Positions 44,303 through 52,442 of a stretch of DNA of 64,000 nt are shown here, one piece after another. The notes beneath the pieces are model-generated. The model did no database searches. It was not told where the DNA came from and was given only the letters and a program-made list of their open reading frames with translations. The DNA is from Streptomyces violaceusniger (lineage in GTDB: Bacteria; Actinomycetota; Actinomycetes; Streptomycetales; Streptomycetaceae). The position numbers and the translations under genes were made by a program. Each line of letters starts with the position of its first letter. The first letter of the stretch is position 1. The stretch lies in NCBI GenBank assembly GCA_005405945.1, contig BJHW01000001.1, positions 7,068,001-7,132,000 of the forward strand. The letters are read 5' to 3'.

Positions 44303-45675
44303 CCGCGACCCCCACCCAGAGCCGGGAACGGGAACCCGGGCAGGTGACCGGGGGCCGTCGCGTCCCCGTCACCCGCGCCTGTCGCTTCGAGCTCGTCAAG
44401 CTCGTCTCCCAGTGGCGGATCCGCCTGCTGCTCCTCGCCTGCTGGATCGCTCCCGCCCTCTTCGTCGCCGGGGTGGGCCAGCAGAGCACGCTTCCCGTCG
44501 ACACCCTCTTCGGGCGCTGGATGCTCGCCTCCGGGTGGGCCGCCCCGCTGGTGATGCTCGGTTTCGCGGGGACCTGGGCGCTCCCGCTGCTGACCTCGGT
44601 CGTGGCCGGTGATGTGTTCGCCTCCGAGGACCGGCTCGGCACCTGGCGCCATCTGCTCGTGGCGGTCCGCTCGCCCCGGCGGATCTTCGTGGCGAAGGCG
44701 GTGGCCAGCCTCACCGTCCTGCTGCTGCTCGTGGCCGGGCTCGCGGTCTCCAGCACCGTCGGTGGCCTCCTCGTGGTCGGCGACCAGCCGCTGGTCGGTC
44801 TCGACGGCCATCTCCTGGCACCGTCGGACGCCGCCGTCCAGGTCCTGCTCTCCTGGATCTGCGTCCTCGCTCCGACCCTGGCGCTCGCCGCACTCGGCTT
44901 CCTGGGGTCGGTCACGCTGGGACGGTCCCCGATGGGGCTGCTGGTGCCCGTGCTCGTCTCGCTCGCGATGGCGGTCGCCCAGATGCTGCCGCTTCCGGTG
45001 GCCGTGCGCGTCGCCCTGCCGAGCTACGCCCTCATCTCCTGGAACGGTCTGTTCACCAGCCCCCAGCAACTCGGCCCGCTGCTGATCGGCATCGTTGTCA
45101 GCCTCGTGTGGGCGGTGGTCGCGACGACGCTGGCGTATGTGCTCTTCGTACGGCGCGACTTCACCGCCCTGGCCCACGACGGTTCGGGCCGCCGCGCGAT
45201 CACCGTCGGCGTCCTGCCGCTCGTCGGGGTGGCCGCCGCGTCGTTCGCGGTCGTCGCCGCGACGACCTCGGCGACGGGCTCCGGGATCGAGCAGGACAAG
45301 GTGCAGCGCTCGCTCGCCACGGCGTTCGCGCACCTGTACCGCATGCAGACCGACCAGCTCCACCGGCCCGCCGTCACCGAGGCCCAGTTGAAGGCCACGG
45401 CGTCGTGCAACAAGGGAAGCACCAGGGTCGCGGCGGAAGGCCCGGGCAACGACTGGCGCTGCGTCGTGACCTGGCATCTCCCCGGCATCGAGGCCCCGGG
45501 ACAGGCCATCTACCAACTCGACGTCACTCCGGACGGGCGATTCATGGCCGATGGCGATGGACCGAAGGAAGTGAACGGCTACTTCCTGGTGCGGACGCCC
45601 GATGGGGACGCACCGAACCCGCTGTGGCAGTTCGACGGCAACGTCGAACTGCTCGACACCACCCCGAAGGGATAA
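44299..45675 (+). CDS. ABC-2-type permease with C-terminal extracytoplasmic domain
   Basis: A 458-residue membrane protein. Six or so hydrophobic helices (IRLLLLACWIAPALFVAGV, LPLLTSVVAGDVFASEDR, VASLTVLLLLVAGLAVS, LGPLLIGIVVSLVWAVVATTLAYVLFV) are followed by an additional one at ~310-328 (ITVGVLPLVGVAAASFAVVAA). The last ~130 residues form a soluble domain predicted to lie outside, with two Cys (TASCNKG and WRCVVTW) that could form a disulfide and beta-like strands (YQLDVTPDGRFMADG). ABC-2 permeases normally end at the membrane, so this domain is unusual. It ends 6 bp before the exported phosphoesterase gene. Confidence 0.82.
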   Translation: MTATPTQSREREPGQVTGGRRVPVTRACRFELVKLVSQWRIRLLLLACWIAPALFVAGVGQQSTLPVDTLFGRWMLASGWAAPLVMLGFAGTWALPLLTSVVAGDVFASEDRLGTWRHLLVAVRSPRRIFVAKAVASLTVLLLLVAGLAVSSTVGGLLVVGDQPLVGLDGHLLAPSDAAVQVLLSWICVLAPTLALAALGFLGSVTLGRSPMGLLVPVLVSLAMAVAQMLPLPVAVRVALPSYALISWNGLFTSPQQLGPLLIGIVVSLVWAVVATTLAYVLFVRRDFTALAHDGSGRRAITVGVLPLVGVAAASFAVVAATTSATGSGIEQDKVQRSLATAFAHLYRMQTDQLHRPAVTEAQLKATASCNKGSTRVAAEGPGNDWRCVVTWHLPGIEAPGQAIYQLDVTPDGRFMADGDGPKEVNGYFLVRTPDGDAPNPLWQFDGNVELLDTTPKG

Positions 45676-45681
45676 CACCCC

Positions 45682-48432
45682 ATGCAGGTAACTCGCCGCC
45701 GCAAGCTCGTCGAGGAAGCTCGGATCAACCTCATCAGCAGACGCATCGGCCGCCGGATACCGCTGCTGACGGCGGGCACCACCGCGGTCGCCCTCGTGGC
45801 CGCCGGCACGGCGCTCGGGCAGACCCACCAGTTCGGCACGGAGCAGGTCGGTCAGGTCACCGAGAACGGCCAGGTCGTCTCCAGCAACCAGTACATCGCC
45901 CCGTACGGCGACCGCCTCGTCATCAACCAGGGCAAGATCATGTCGTCCTCGGTCAGCCCGGACGGCACGCACATGGCCGCCTCGGTCACCGACGGCGGCG
46001 CGGCCCTGGCCATCGTGGACCTGAAGAGCTGGAAGACGCAGCAGTTCGTCAGCAACGCCGCGTCGTCGAACCCCCGCATCACCAGCAACAACGTGGGCCA
46101 GGAAGGCCCGACGTACTCGCCCGACGGCAAGCAGCTGTGGCTGGGCCAGCCGGACGGCTACACCGTGTTCACCGTGGACGCGGACGGCGGCGTCTCCAGT
46201 CCGCGGACCGTCACCATCCCGGCGGACGGCTCCAAGCGTGCCCTGGTGGGCGAGGCCGTGTTCTCGGCCGACGGCAAGACCGTGTACTCCGCGGTCAACG
46301 GCCAGAACCGGGTCGTCGCCATCGACGCCGCGACCGGGACCATCGAGCAGAGCTGGAACGTGGGCAACGCCCCGCGCGACATGGCCGTCGTCGGGAAGAA
46401 GCTCTACGTGAGCAACGAGGGCGGTCGCCCGGCCAAGCCCGGCGAGCCCACCATCAACTCGTACGGCACCCAGGTGCTCGCCGACCAGAAGACCGCCGCG
46501 ACCACCAGCGGCACGGTCAGCGTCATCGACCTGGCGAACCAGGACGCCGCGGTCTCCAGCATCGAGGTCGGTCTGCACCCGACCGCCGTGTACGCCAAGA
46601 ACGGCGTGGTGTTCGTCACCAACACCGCCGACAACAACGTGTCGGTCATCGACACGGCGAAGGACAAGGTCGTCCAGACCATCTCCACCCAGCCGTGGGC
46701 CAAGGCCCGGGTGGGCTACGAGCCCGACGCGGTGACCCTCACCGACGACGGTCACCTGCTGGTGACCCTCGGCCGTGCCAACGCCGTCGCCGTCTACAAG
46801 TACACCTCCGCGCAGGAGCCGGTCTCTTACGTCGGCCTGCTCCCCACGGACTACTTCCCCTCGGAGATCACCACCTCCGGCAACCAGGTGTACGTCTCCA
46901 ACACCCGTGGCGTCGACGCCCGCCGCAAGGCCACCGGCGGTCGCGGCACCCACGACACCACGTCGAGCGTGCAGAAGTTCACGCTGCCCGACGACAGCGT
47001 GATCAGGTCCTCCACCGGCAAGGTCTTCAAGCAGAACGGCTGGAACGGCGAGTCGCTCAAGAAGTCCGAGGGCGCCCCGGCCAAGCCGGTGCCGGTCCCG
47101 GTCAAGCTCGGCGACCCCTCGACGATCAAGCACGTCTTCCTGCTCGTCAAGGAGAACCGGACCTACGACCAGGTCTTCGGTGACATGCCGCAGGGCAACG
47201 GCGACCCGTCGCTGACCGAGTTCGGTGAGAACGTCACGCCGAACCAGCACGCCCTGGCCAAGCAGTTCGGCCTGTACGACAACACGTACGACATCGGCAC
47301 CAACTCCGCCGAGGGCCACAACTGGCTGATGCAGGCCGACAACCCGGAGTACACCGAGTCCTCCGCCGGTGAGTACGCCCGCAGCTACGACACCGAGGAC
47401 GACGCCCTCGGCCACCAGAAGACCGGCTTCGTCTGGACCGGTGCGCAGGCGGCCCACAAGTCCGTGCGGAACTTCGGTGAGTTCCAGCAGTTCCTGACCA
47501 AGCCGTCGGGCGCCAGCTGGCAGAACCTGTACTGCGACACCAAGAACATGGCGGCGACCGGTCAGGACACCGCCTACCCGCTGAACTCGAGCTCGCCGAT
47601 CCCGTCGCTCAACGACGTGTCGGTGCACGGCTTCCCGAAGTTCGACACCAGCGTCCCGGACATCTACCGGGCTCAGATCTGGAAGCAGGACTTCGAGAAG
47701 AACGGTCCCGCGAACCTGAACATGTTCTGGCTCTCCAGCGACCACACCGGTGGCCCGGTGAGCCCTGCCTCCCAGGTCGCGGACAACGACCTCGCCGTGG
47801 GCCAGATCGTCGACAAGATCTCGCACAGCAAGTACTGGAAGGACTCGGCGATCTTCGTCGTCGAGGACGACTCCCAGGCGGGTCTCGACCACGTCGACGG
47901 CCACCGCGCCCCGGTCCAGATCATCAGCCCCTGGGCCAAGCACGGCGTGGTGGACAGCCACTACTACTCGCAGATCAACATGATGCGGACCATCGAGCAG
48001 ATCCTCGGGATCCAGCCGATGAACCAGAAGGACACCGCGGCCACCCCGATGGCCTCGGCGTTCACCCAGAAACCGGACTTCACGCCGTTCAAGGCGCTGC
48101 CCAACCGGACCTCGCTGACCGACGGGGTGAAGACCCCGCCGTCCTGCGGTCTGGACACCCCCGCGGCGCAGAGCCCGAAGGCGGCGGCCGTGCCGACGGC
48201 CTCGGTACCGGCGGACATGAAGGACGTCGCCGCCGAGTGGGACCAGTGGAAGTCGAAGCAGCGGCTGACCGGTCCCCGCGCCGTTCCGGACTACGCCCCG
48301 CCCGCCCAGATGAACCACCTCACGTGGTACCAGACGCACAACTGGGCGAAGCCGTACCCGGGTGAGAAGAAGATCTATGCCCCTCGGGACGTGCCGGGCG
48401 CCTACATCCCGTCGGCGGAGAACGACGGCTGA
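45682..48432 (+). CDS. Exported YVTN/YncE beta-propeller fused to PF04185-type phosphoesterase
   Basis: A 916-residue secreted or membrane-tethered protein. The basic N-terminus (SRRIGRRIPLLTAGTTAVALVAAG) is Tat-like. Residues ~60-430 are propeller blades (SVSPDGTHMAASVTDGG, AVFSADGKTVYSAVNG, TADNNVSVIDTAKDKVVQTI). From ~485 comes the phosphoesterase/phospholipase-C-like domain: VFLLVKENRTYDQVFGDM (ENR-type metal site) and FVVEDDSQAGLDHVDGHRAP with the later metal Asp/His ligands. Similar fusions exist in actinobacteria, with unknown substrate. It lies 6 bp after the permease and ahead of a strong terminator, so it is co-expressed with the ABC unit. Confidence 0.85.
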   Translation: MQVTRRRKLVEEARINLISRRIGRRIPLLTAGTTAVALVAAGTALGQTHQFGTEQVGQVTENGQVVSSNQYIAPYGDRLVINQGKIMSSSVSPDGTHMAASVTDGGAALAIVDLKSWKTQQFVSNAASSNPRITSNNVGQEGPTYSPDGKQLWLGQPDGYTVFTVDADGGVSSPRTVTIPADGSKRALVGEAVFSADGKTVYSAVNGQNRVVAIDAATGTIEQSWNVGNAPRDMAVVGKKLYVSNEGGRPAKPGEPTINSYGTQVLADQKTAATTSGTVSVIDLANQDAAVSSIEVGLHPTAVYAKNGVVFVTNTADNNVSVIDTAKDKVVQTISTQPWAKARVGYEPDAVTLTDDGHLLVTLGRANAVAVYKYTSAQEPVSYVGLLPTDYFPSEITTSGNQVYVSNTRGVDARRKATGGRGTHDTTSSVQKFTLPDDSVIRSSTGKVFKQNGWNGESLKKSEGAPAKPVPVPVKLGDPSTIKHVFLLVKENRTYDQVFGDMPQGNGDPSLTEFGENVTPNQHALAKQFGLYDNTYDIGTNSAEGHNWLMQADNPEYTESSAGEYARSYDTEDDALGHQKTGFVWTGAQAAHKSVRNFGEFQQFLTKPSGASWQNLYCDTKNMAATGQDTAYPLNSSSPIPSLNDVSVHGFPKFDTSVPDIYRAQIWKQDFEKNGPANLNMFWLSSDHTGGPVSPASQVADNDLAVGQIVDKISHSKYWKDSAIFVVEDDSQAGLDHVDGHRAPVQIISPWAKHGVVDSHYYSQINMMRTIEQILGIQPMNQKDTAATPMASAFTQKPDFTPFKALPNRTSLTDGVKTPPSCGLDTPAAQSPKAAAVPTASVPADMKDVAAEWDQWKSKQRLTGPRAVPDYAPPAQMNHLTWYQTHNWAKPYPGEKKIYAPRDVPGAYIPSAENDG

Positions 48433-48450
48433 CCCAGGCTCACGTAGCAG

Positions 48451-48493
48451 GCGGCCCCTGACCGGCGTCATCGCCGGTCAGGGGCCGCGTTTT
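48451..48493 (+). terminator. Intrinsic terminator with T tract
   Basis: Perfect 17-bp stem (GCGGCCCCTGACCGGCG 48451-48467, CGCCGGTCAGGGGCCGC 48472-48488), loop TCAT, followed by GTTTTT: a canonical rho-independent form, rare in this window. Confidence 0.92.
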
Positions 48494-48498
48494 TCGGA

Positions 48499-48726
48499 TC
48501 AGGTGGAAGGGAACTCCCCGCGCTTGACGGCGGAGACGAACGCCGACCACGCGGATGGCTCGAACACGAGCGCCGGGCCGTGCGGGTCCTTGCTGTCGCG
48601 GACGGGTATGTCGGTGTGGCCTCGCGCTACTTCGAGGCAGTCGCCGTTGCTGCCTCCGCTGTAGCTGGACTTGAACCACCCCGTGAGTGCGGAGGCATTG
48701 CGGGTGGTGTGCTTACTGCTGACCAT
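48499..48726 (-). CDS. DUF397 protein
   Basis: A 75-residue DUF397 protein (WFKSSYSGGSNGDCLEVARGHTDIPVRDSKDPHGPALVFEPSAWSAFVSAVKRGEF), a Streptomyces family found next to XRE/DUF5753 regulators as in the whiJ-type loci. Its start overlaps the end of the regulator gene by 14 bp, so they are coupled. A role as partner or antitoxin-like modulator of the XRE protein is inferred from the conserved pairing. Confidence 0.92.
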   Translation of the reverse strand: MVSSKHTTRNASALTGWFKSSYSGGSNGDCLEVARGHTDIPVRDSKDPHGPALVFEPSAWSAFVSAVKRGEFPST

Positions 48727-49534
48727 GTTCGTGTTCCTCTGCTATGGCCCTGATCAGGGCCAGGGATTCCTGGCGCGTCGCCGCCTCGCTGAGAGCAAGA
48801 GAGTAGGCCGACTGGCTCGCACGTACCAGGGACGGATCGTCCATCAGGTGTCCGACTCGAAACCCTTCGACGTAGGCGACTGGCGCGGCGTCCTCGAAGG
48901 TCATGAGGGTCATCATGCTCTCCATGAGCGCATGCGCCCCTGCTGCGAAGGGCAGCACGTGCAGGCGTAGCCGACGCGCCTCGGCCAAGTCGGCGATCCT
49001 GCGCAGTTGCTCCGCCATCACCTGCGGGCCGCCGACAAGGCGCCGTAGCACCGCCTCGTCCAGCAGCGTCCACACCACGGGCTTCAACGGATCATCGAGG
49101 ATTCGGGCACGGGCCATGCGGTTTACAACGCGCTCGTCAAGGTCAGCCCGATGATTGGGGCTGTACGCCTCGAAGACTGCGCGAGCGTACGCCTCCGTCT
49201 GCAGCAGACCAGGGATGAGGGAGATGCTGTACTGCTGGATCTCCGTGGCGTGCGGCTCCAGCTCGGCTACGACCGCGAAGTGGTCGGCATACTTCGACTC
49301 CAGGTCCTCCAGCCACCGCACGAAGAACCCGTCCGTCCCCAGCGCCTGATCGATCCGGGCCGCGTCATCCGGCTTCGGCAACCGGCGCCCCGCCTCGAAG
49401 TGGCTGATCAGCGTGGGGGAGCACACCACCCGCTCACTCAGTGCCTCTTGTGTCAGCTCGGCCGCTATGCGGCGCAGCCGCAGCTCCTCCCCGTACTTCT
49501 CCCTGGGGGTGTGTGGCCTTCGGTCCCTCGTCAT
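48713..49534 (-). CDS. XRE-family regulator with DUF5753 domain (WhiJ-like)
   Basis: A 273-residue regulator. An N-terminal Cro/CI helix-turn-helix (YGEELRLRRIAAELTQEALSERVVCSPTLISHFEAGRRLP) leads to the DUF5753 domain (QQYSISLIPGLLQTEAYARAVFEAYSPN, LDEAVLRRLVGGPQVMAEQLRRI, LPFAAGAHALMESMMTLMTFED). GGGAGG precedes ATG 49534. Paired with DUF397 downstream; two small genes lie divergently on the other side. Streptomyces carry many such loci; some affect development. Confidence 0.93.
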   Translation of the reverse strand: MTRDRRPHTPREKYGEELRLRRIAAELTQEALSERVVCSPTLISHFEAGRRLPKPDDAARIDQALGTDGFFVRWLEDLESKYADHFAVVAELEPHATEIQQYSISLIPGLLQTEAYARAVFEAYSPNHRADLDERVVNRMARARILDDPLKPVVWTLLDEAVLRRLVGGPQVMAEQLRRIADLAEARRLRLHVLPFAAGAHALMESMMTLMTFEDAAPVAYVEGFRVGHLMDDPSLVRASQSAYSLALSEAATRQESLALIRAIAEEHEHGQQ

Positions 49535-49704
49535 GGGCTGACCTCCCGAGTTGAAGGGTGCGTTGTCAGGCTCGCCCTGCTAGCAGCGTAGCCAGAACAG
49601 CCACCACTCTGTGAGGAAAGCGCCACACAGCGTGAAGAGACGCAAGACCCTCGCGACCGGGGTGCACCGGCCCGAGGGCGTGGCCCACCAGCTGACAGGA
49701 GCTG

Positions 49705-49839
49705 ATGAACATGAAGGACCCTATGGGGCGGTTCCTCGCATGCGTGAGTGCACTTCTCGCCGTACTGCCGCCCGGCCGTCATCGGGCCGGGGTTCGGGCG
49801 GTGACCCACGCGGTGGAGGTGCCCGGATGGGCGCGATGA
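49705..49839 (+). CDS. Small 44-residue protein divergent from the XRE gene
   Basis: A short frame with a good ribosome-binding site (GACAGGAGCTG before ATG 49705) and two in-frame ATGs at the start (MNMKDPMGRFLACVSALLAV). A short hydrophobic stretch could be a weak membrane anchor. It ends in an ATGA overlap with an in-frame ATG (49836) of the next gene, which supports coupled translation. Not recognised as a family. Confidence 0.5.
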   Translation: MNMKDPMGRFLACVSALLAVLPPGRHRAGVRAVTHAVEVPGWAR

Positions 49840-50171
49840 CCGGTCTGCGGCTGCTGCCGTGGACGGACCCCGACGGCAAGCCGTGTTATCTGTCGTCGGA
49901 CGACGGGAACAGCCCGCTGAGCCGACGTGCGGACGCGATCGAGGCCGTACAGATGTCCATGGGGACCGAACTCCTCCGGCACGCCCGAGCGCTGCTGGAC
50001 GCCCCCAGGGCCGACACGCGAGAACTCCGCTACCTCGCGGACCGGCTGTGTGAGGCGCTGCGCGACGTGTTGCGGGTCGCCGAGAGCCGGGGCGCCCGCC
50101 TGCCGTCGTACGGCGAAGGCGACGACCCGGACGCGGGTACGGCGCCTGGCGGCGCTGCGGGGTCGTCGTGA
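49827..50171 (+). CDS. Small protein of unknown function beside the XRE/DUF397 locus
   Basis: A 114-residue soluble protein (LRLLPWTDPDGKPCYLSSDDGNSPLSRRADAIEAV, then helices LRHARALLDAP and LRYLADRLCEALRDVLRVAESRGARLPSYG). ATG 49827 has GGTGGAGG upstream; ATG 49836 (three codons later) overlaps the previous stop by ATGA and is equally possible. Such proteins often accompany DUF397 loci in Streptomyces; no function is assigned. Confidence 0.75.
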   Translation: MGAMTGLRLLPWTDPDGKPCYLSSDDGNSPLSRRADAIEAVQMSMGTELLRHARALLDAPRADTRELRYLADRLCEALRDVLRVAESRGARLPSYGEGDDPDAGTAPGGAAGSS

Positions 50172-50190
50172 CCGACTCAACGGACCGGCC

Positions 50191-50222
50191 CCCTTGCCCC
50201 AGCCGCACAGCCGGGGCAAGGG
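50191..50222. terminator. Hairpin between converging small gene and ene-reductase
   Basis: CCCTTGCCCC (50191-50200) pairs with GGGGCAAGGG (50213-50222) around a 12-nt loop. Confidence 0.7.
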
Positions 50223-50278
50223 AAGTACGACGGGCCGGACAGGCCCCGTACTACGGGGCCATGGTCCTCGAAACGCCC

Positions 50279-51373
50279 TCAGCCCCCGTCGGTGGAGCCA
50301 GTTGTCTCCAGGCGCGGGTAATCGGTGTAGCCGGTGTGGTCACCACCGTAGAACTTCGCCGGGTCCGGGGTGTTGAACGGCCCTCCCGCCCGAAGACGCC
50401 GCGGCAGATCCGGGTTGGCGAGGAACAGGGCGCCATACGAGATCATGTCGGCGGTGCCGTCCTCGATCAGCGTCAGCTCGGCGGGGCCCGTCGGCTCTGG
50501 AGCGGTGCCCGGATTCAGGAGAAGGGCGCCGGACCACTGCTCGCGCAGCGTCTTGGTCAGGGCGCGCTGGCCGGGGAGTTCCGCGATGTGCAGGTAGGCC
50601 AGACCCAACGCGTCGATGCCGCGGACGAGGTGCTCGTACAGCTCCTTCACATCCTCTTCCACGACGTCGTTCAGGACCGTGGCGGGAGAGATCCGCAGGC
50701 CGACCCGGTCGGCGCCGATCTCCCGTGCCACTGCGGTGACGACCTCGATGGTCAGGCGCGTCCGTCCCTCGATGCTGCCGCCCCACTTGTCGGTGCGCCA
50801 GTTCGCGTTGGACGAAAGGAACTGGCTGAGCAGATACCCGAACGCGCCGTGCACCTCGACACCGTCGAAGCCCGCTTGCATCGCGTTGCGAGCGGCTCGT
50901 GCGAAGTCGCTGATCGTCTCCGCTATATCCCCTTCGGTCATCTCGCGCGGGGTGACGTACGGCTTGGGTCCGGCGGGGGTGTACATCTCCCCGCTCGCCG
51001 GCACGGCCGACGGGCCGACCGGAGAGGTGCCTTCCGGCAGGAGGTCCGGGTCGCTCAAGCGCCCGGCGTGCATCAACTGCGCGAAGATGACGCCACCTTC
51101 CGCGTGAACGGCGTCGGTGACTTTCCGCCATGCCTTGACCTGGGCAGTGGAGTGCAGCCCCGGAGTGTTCGGGTGCCCCTGGCCGATCGCGGACGGCTGG
51201 GTGCCTTCGGTGATGATCAGCCCGGCCGCTGCCCGCTGCGCGTAGTACGTCGCCATCAGATCGCTGGCCAGCGCGTCAGGGCCGGACGCGCGACTTCGGG
51301 TCATTCCCGACATCACGATGCGGTTGGCGAGCTTGAGGTGATGCAGCGCGAAAGGCGTGAAAGGTGATGGCAT
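50279..51373 (-). CDS. Old-yellow-enzyme-type alkene reductase (FMN)
   Basis: A 364-residue NADH:flavin oxidoreductase of the OYE/NemA type that reduces activated C=C or nitro groups. Typical blocks are FALHHLKLANRIVMSGMTRSRA, IITEGTQPSAIGQG, IFAQLMHAGRLSDP, and the FMN-binding end SYGALFLANPDLPRRL. In the active-site motif HGAFGYLLSQFL the residue three after His is Phe, where OYEs usually have Asn or His. ATG 51373 has AGGGG upstream. It is divergent from a MarR gene, with a perfect palindrome between them. Confidence 0.9.
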   Translation of the reverse strand: MPSPFTPFALHHLKLANRIVMSGMTRSRASGPDALASDLMATYYAQRAAAGLIITEGTQPSAIGQGHPNTPGLHSTAQVKAWRKVTDAVHAEGGVIFAQLMHAGRLSDPDLLPEGTSPVGPSAVPASGEMYTPAGPKPYVTPREMTEGDIAETISDFARAARNAMQAGFDGVEVHGAFGYLLSQFLSSNANWRTDKWGGSIEGRTRLTIEVVTAVAREIGADRVGLRISPATVLNDVVEEDVKELYEHLVRGIDALGLAYLHIAELPGQRALTKTLREQWSGALLLNPGTAPEPTGPAELTLIEDGTADMISYGALFLANPDLPRRLRAGGPFNTPDPAKFYGGDHTGYTDYPRLETTGSTDGG

Positions 51374-51396
51374 GACAGACCCCTGTCCCAATTAGG

Positions 51397-51423
51397 TGAC
51401 TGACTCAATGATTGAGTCAGTCA
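51397..51423. promoter_or_regulatory. Perfect 27-bp palindromic operator between OYE and MarR genes
   Basis: TGACTGACTCAAT (51397-51409), centre G 51410, ATTGAGTCAGTCA (51411-51423). It lies 24 bp upstream of the reductase start and 61 bp upstream of the MarR start, the expected place for MarR autoregulation and repression of the divergent gene. Confidence 0.85.
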
Positions 51424-51440
51424 GCAAGCATGCCATATTG

Positions 51441-51455
51441 GTTGAGCTAGTCAAC
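51441..51455. promoter_or_regulatory. Second operator-like site GTTGA-N5-TCAAC
   Basis: A 5-bp inverted repeat sharing the TTGAG...GTCA words of the 27-bp site, at the -35 position of the MarR promoter. A -10-like TACGCT (51472-51477) ends 6 nt before the MarR ATG, suggesting a leaderless message. Confidence 0.5.
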
Positions 51456-51483
51456 TGATGTGTCACTCCATTACGCTGTCGGC

Positions 51484-51924
51484 ATGAGCGAGGTCGACGC
51501 GCGGACGCAGGACATCAACCGGGTGGCTCACCTGCTGCTCGCGGCCGCTGATGCCGTTCAGCGGGTCTTTTCCGAAACTGTCACGGCACGTGGGCTGTCC
51601 CCGCATCTGGCGCGCGCACTGGTTCTCCTGAGCGAACCGGCGCCCATGCGCGTACTGGCCGAGCAACTGTCGGTCGACCGCTCGTACATCACCGTCCTCA
51701 CGGACCAGCTCGAGGATCGAGGTCTCGTGGAGCGCGTCCCGGGAGCGGACCGCCGCACCAAACTTCTGGCGCTGACGGAGAAGGGGGTCACCGTGCGGGA
51801 TCAGCTCGCGAAAGCCGCGGCCGACCGCAGTCCGCTCCACCGGAACCTCACCGATGCGGAGCGCGGGCAACTCGATGAGCTCCTGCAACGCATCATGAAC
51901 GGGCACGTCTCCACCGAGGATTGA
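51484..51924 (+). CDS. MarR-family regulator divergent from the ene-reductase
   Basis: A 146-residue MarR protein (RGLSPHLARALVLLSEPAPMRVLAEQLSVDRSYITVLTDQLEDRGLVERVPGADRRTKLLALTEKG) with the full winged helix. ATG 51484 lacks a Shine-Dalgarno sequence but follows a -10-like hexamer by 6 nt. Probably represses the reductase, relieved by an electrophile or phenolic ligand (inference from MarR/OYE pairs). It is followed 5 bp later by a SnoaL-like gene. Confidence 0.92.
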   Translation: MSEVDARTQDINRVAHLLLAAADAVQRVFSETVTARGLSPHLARALVLLSEPAPMRVLAEQLSVDRSYITVLTDQLEDRGLVERVPGADRRTKLLALTEKGVTVRDQLAKAAADRSPLHRNLTDAERGQLDELLQRIMNGHVSTED

Positions 51925-51929
51925 TCAGC

Positions 51930-52442
51930 ATGCATGCACCCGATTCGCGGCAGGTCTATCAGGCGTACGTCGACGCCTTGAACATGCGCGCGTTCCATCG
52001 GATGTCCGAGTTCGTGCACGACACGGTGACCGTCGAGGGGCGCACCATCGCCCGTGCCGACTACGTCACGGCCGTAGAAACCTTGATGGCTCCTCTGGCC
52101 GACTTCCGGTGGGAGGTGGACGAACTGATCGCCGATGGCGACCGTCTTGCCGCCCGGCTCACGGTCTCCGGGACGCCTACCGGGCCATGGCTCGGGACGC
52201 GACCCACGGGCTCGGCCATATCAACCAAGGAATTCGCCTTCTACCACTTCCGAGAAGGGCGCATCGACACGATTCACTACCTTCTGGACACGTCCGTGCT
52301 CGCGCACGGGAGTTGTGGCGACGCAGGGCCCAGTCAACGGCCCCTGCCTCGCCCCGGAACCCCCGGGGCGAGGCTGGACGCAAGCGCAGTGCCACCGCCA
52401 GTGACGCCCGCTGTGCAAGCCCTTCGCTCTAGCGAACGGTAG
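51930..52442 (+). CDS. SnoaL-like / NTF2-fold ester-cyclase family protein with atypical C-terminus
   Basis: Residues 1-125 form a SnoaL-like NTF2 fold (VYQAYVDALNMRAFHRMSEFVHDTVTVEGRTIARADYVTAVETLMAPLADFRWEVDELIADGDRLAARLTVSGTPTG, then EFAFYHFREGRIDTIHYLLDT). The ~45 residues after LLDTSVLAHG are Pro/Ser-rich, unlike the family, and are coded across a perfect terminator-type hairpin, so the natural end may have been near residue 128. Gene order suggests a minor partner of the MarR/reductase pair. Its stop overlaps the converging carboxypeptidase by 14 bp. The substrate is unknown. Confidence 0.78.
   Translation: MHAPDSRQVYQAYVDALNMRAFHRMSEFVHDTVTVEGRTIARADYVTAVETLMAPLADFRWEVDELIADGDRLAARLTVSGTPTGPWLGTRPTGSAISTKEFAFYHFREGRIDTIHYLLDTSVLAHGSCGDAGPSQRPLPRPGTPGARLDASAVPPPVTPAVQALRSSER
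52346..52374. terminator. Hairpin inside the 3' end of the SnoaL-like gene
   Basis: GCCTCGCCCCGG (52346-52357) and CCGGGGCGAGGC (52363-52374) form a perfect 12-bp stem with a 5-nt loop, downstream of the converging carboxypeptidase stop as well. Likely the real bidirectional terminator. Confidence 0.7.

Noticed and set aside
44047..48471. A 1,474-residue open frame on the minus strand
   Set aside because: It is antisense to three clear genes, has no domain, and reflects absence of stops in high-GC antisense.
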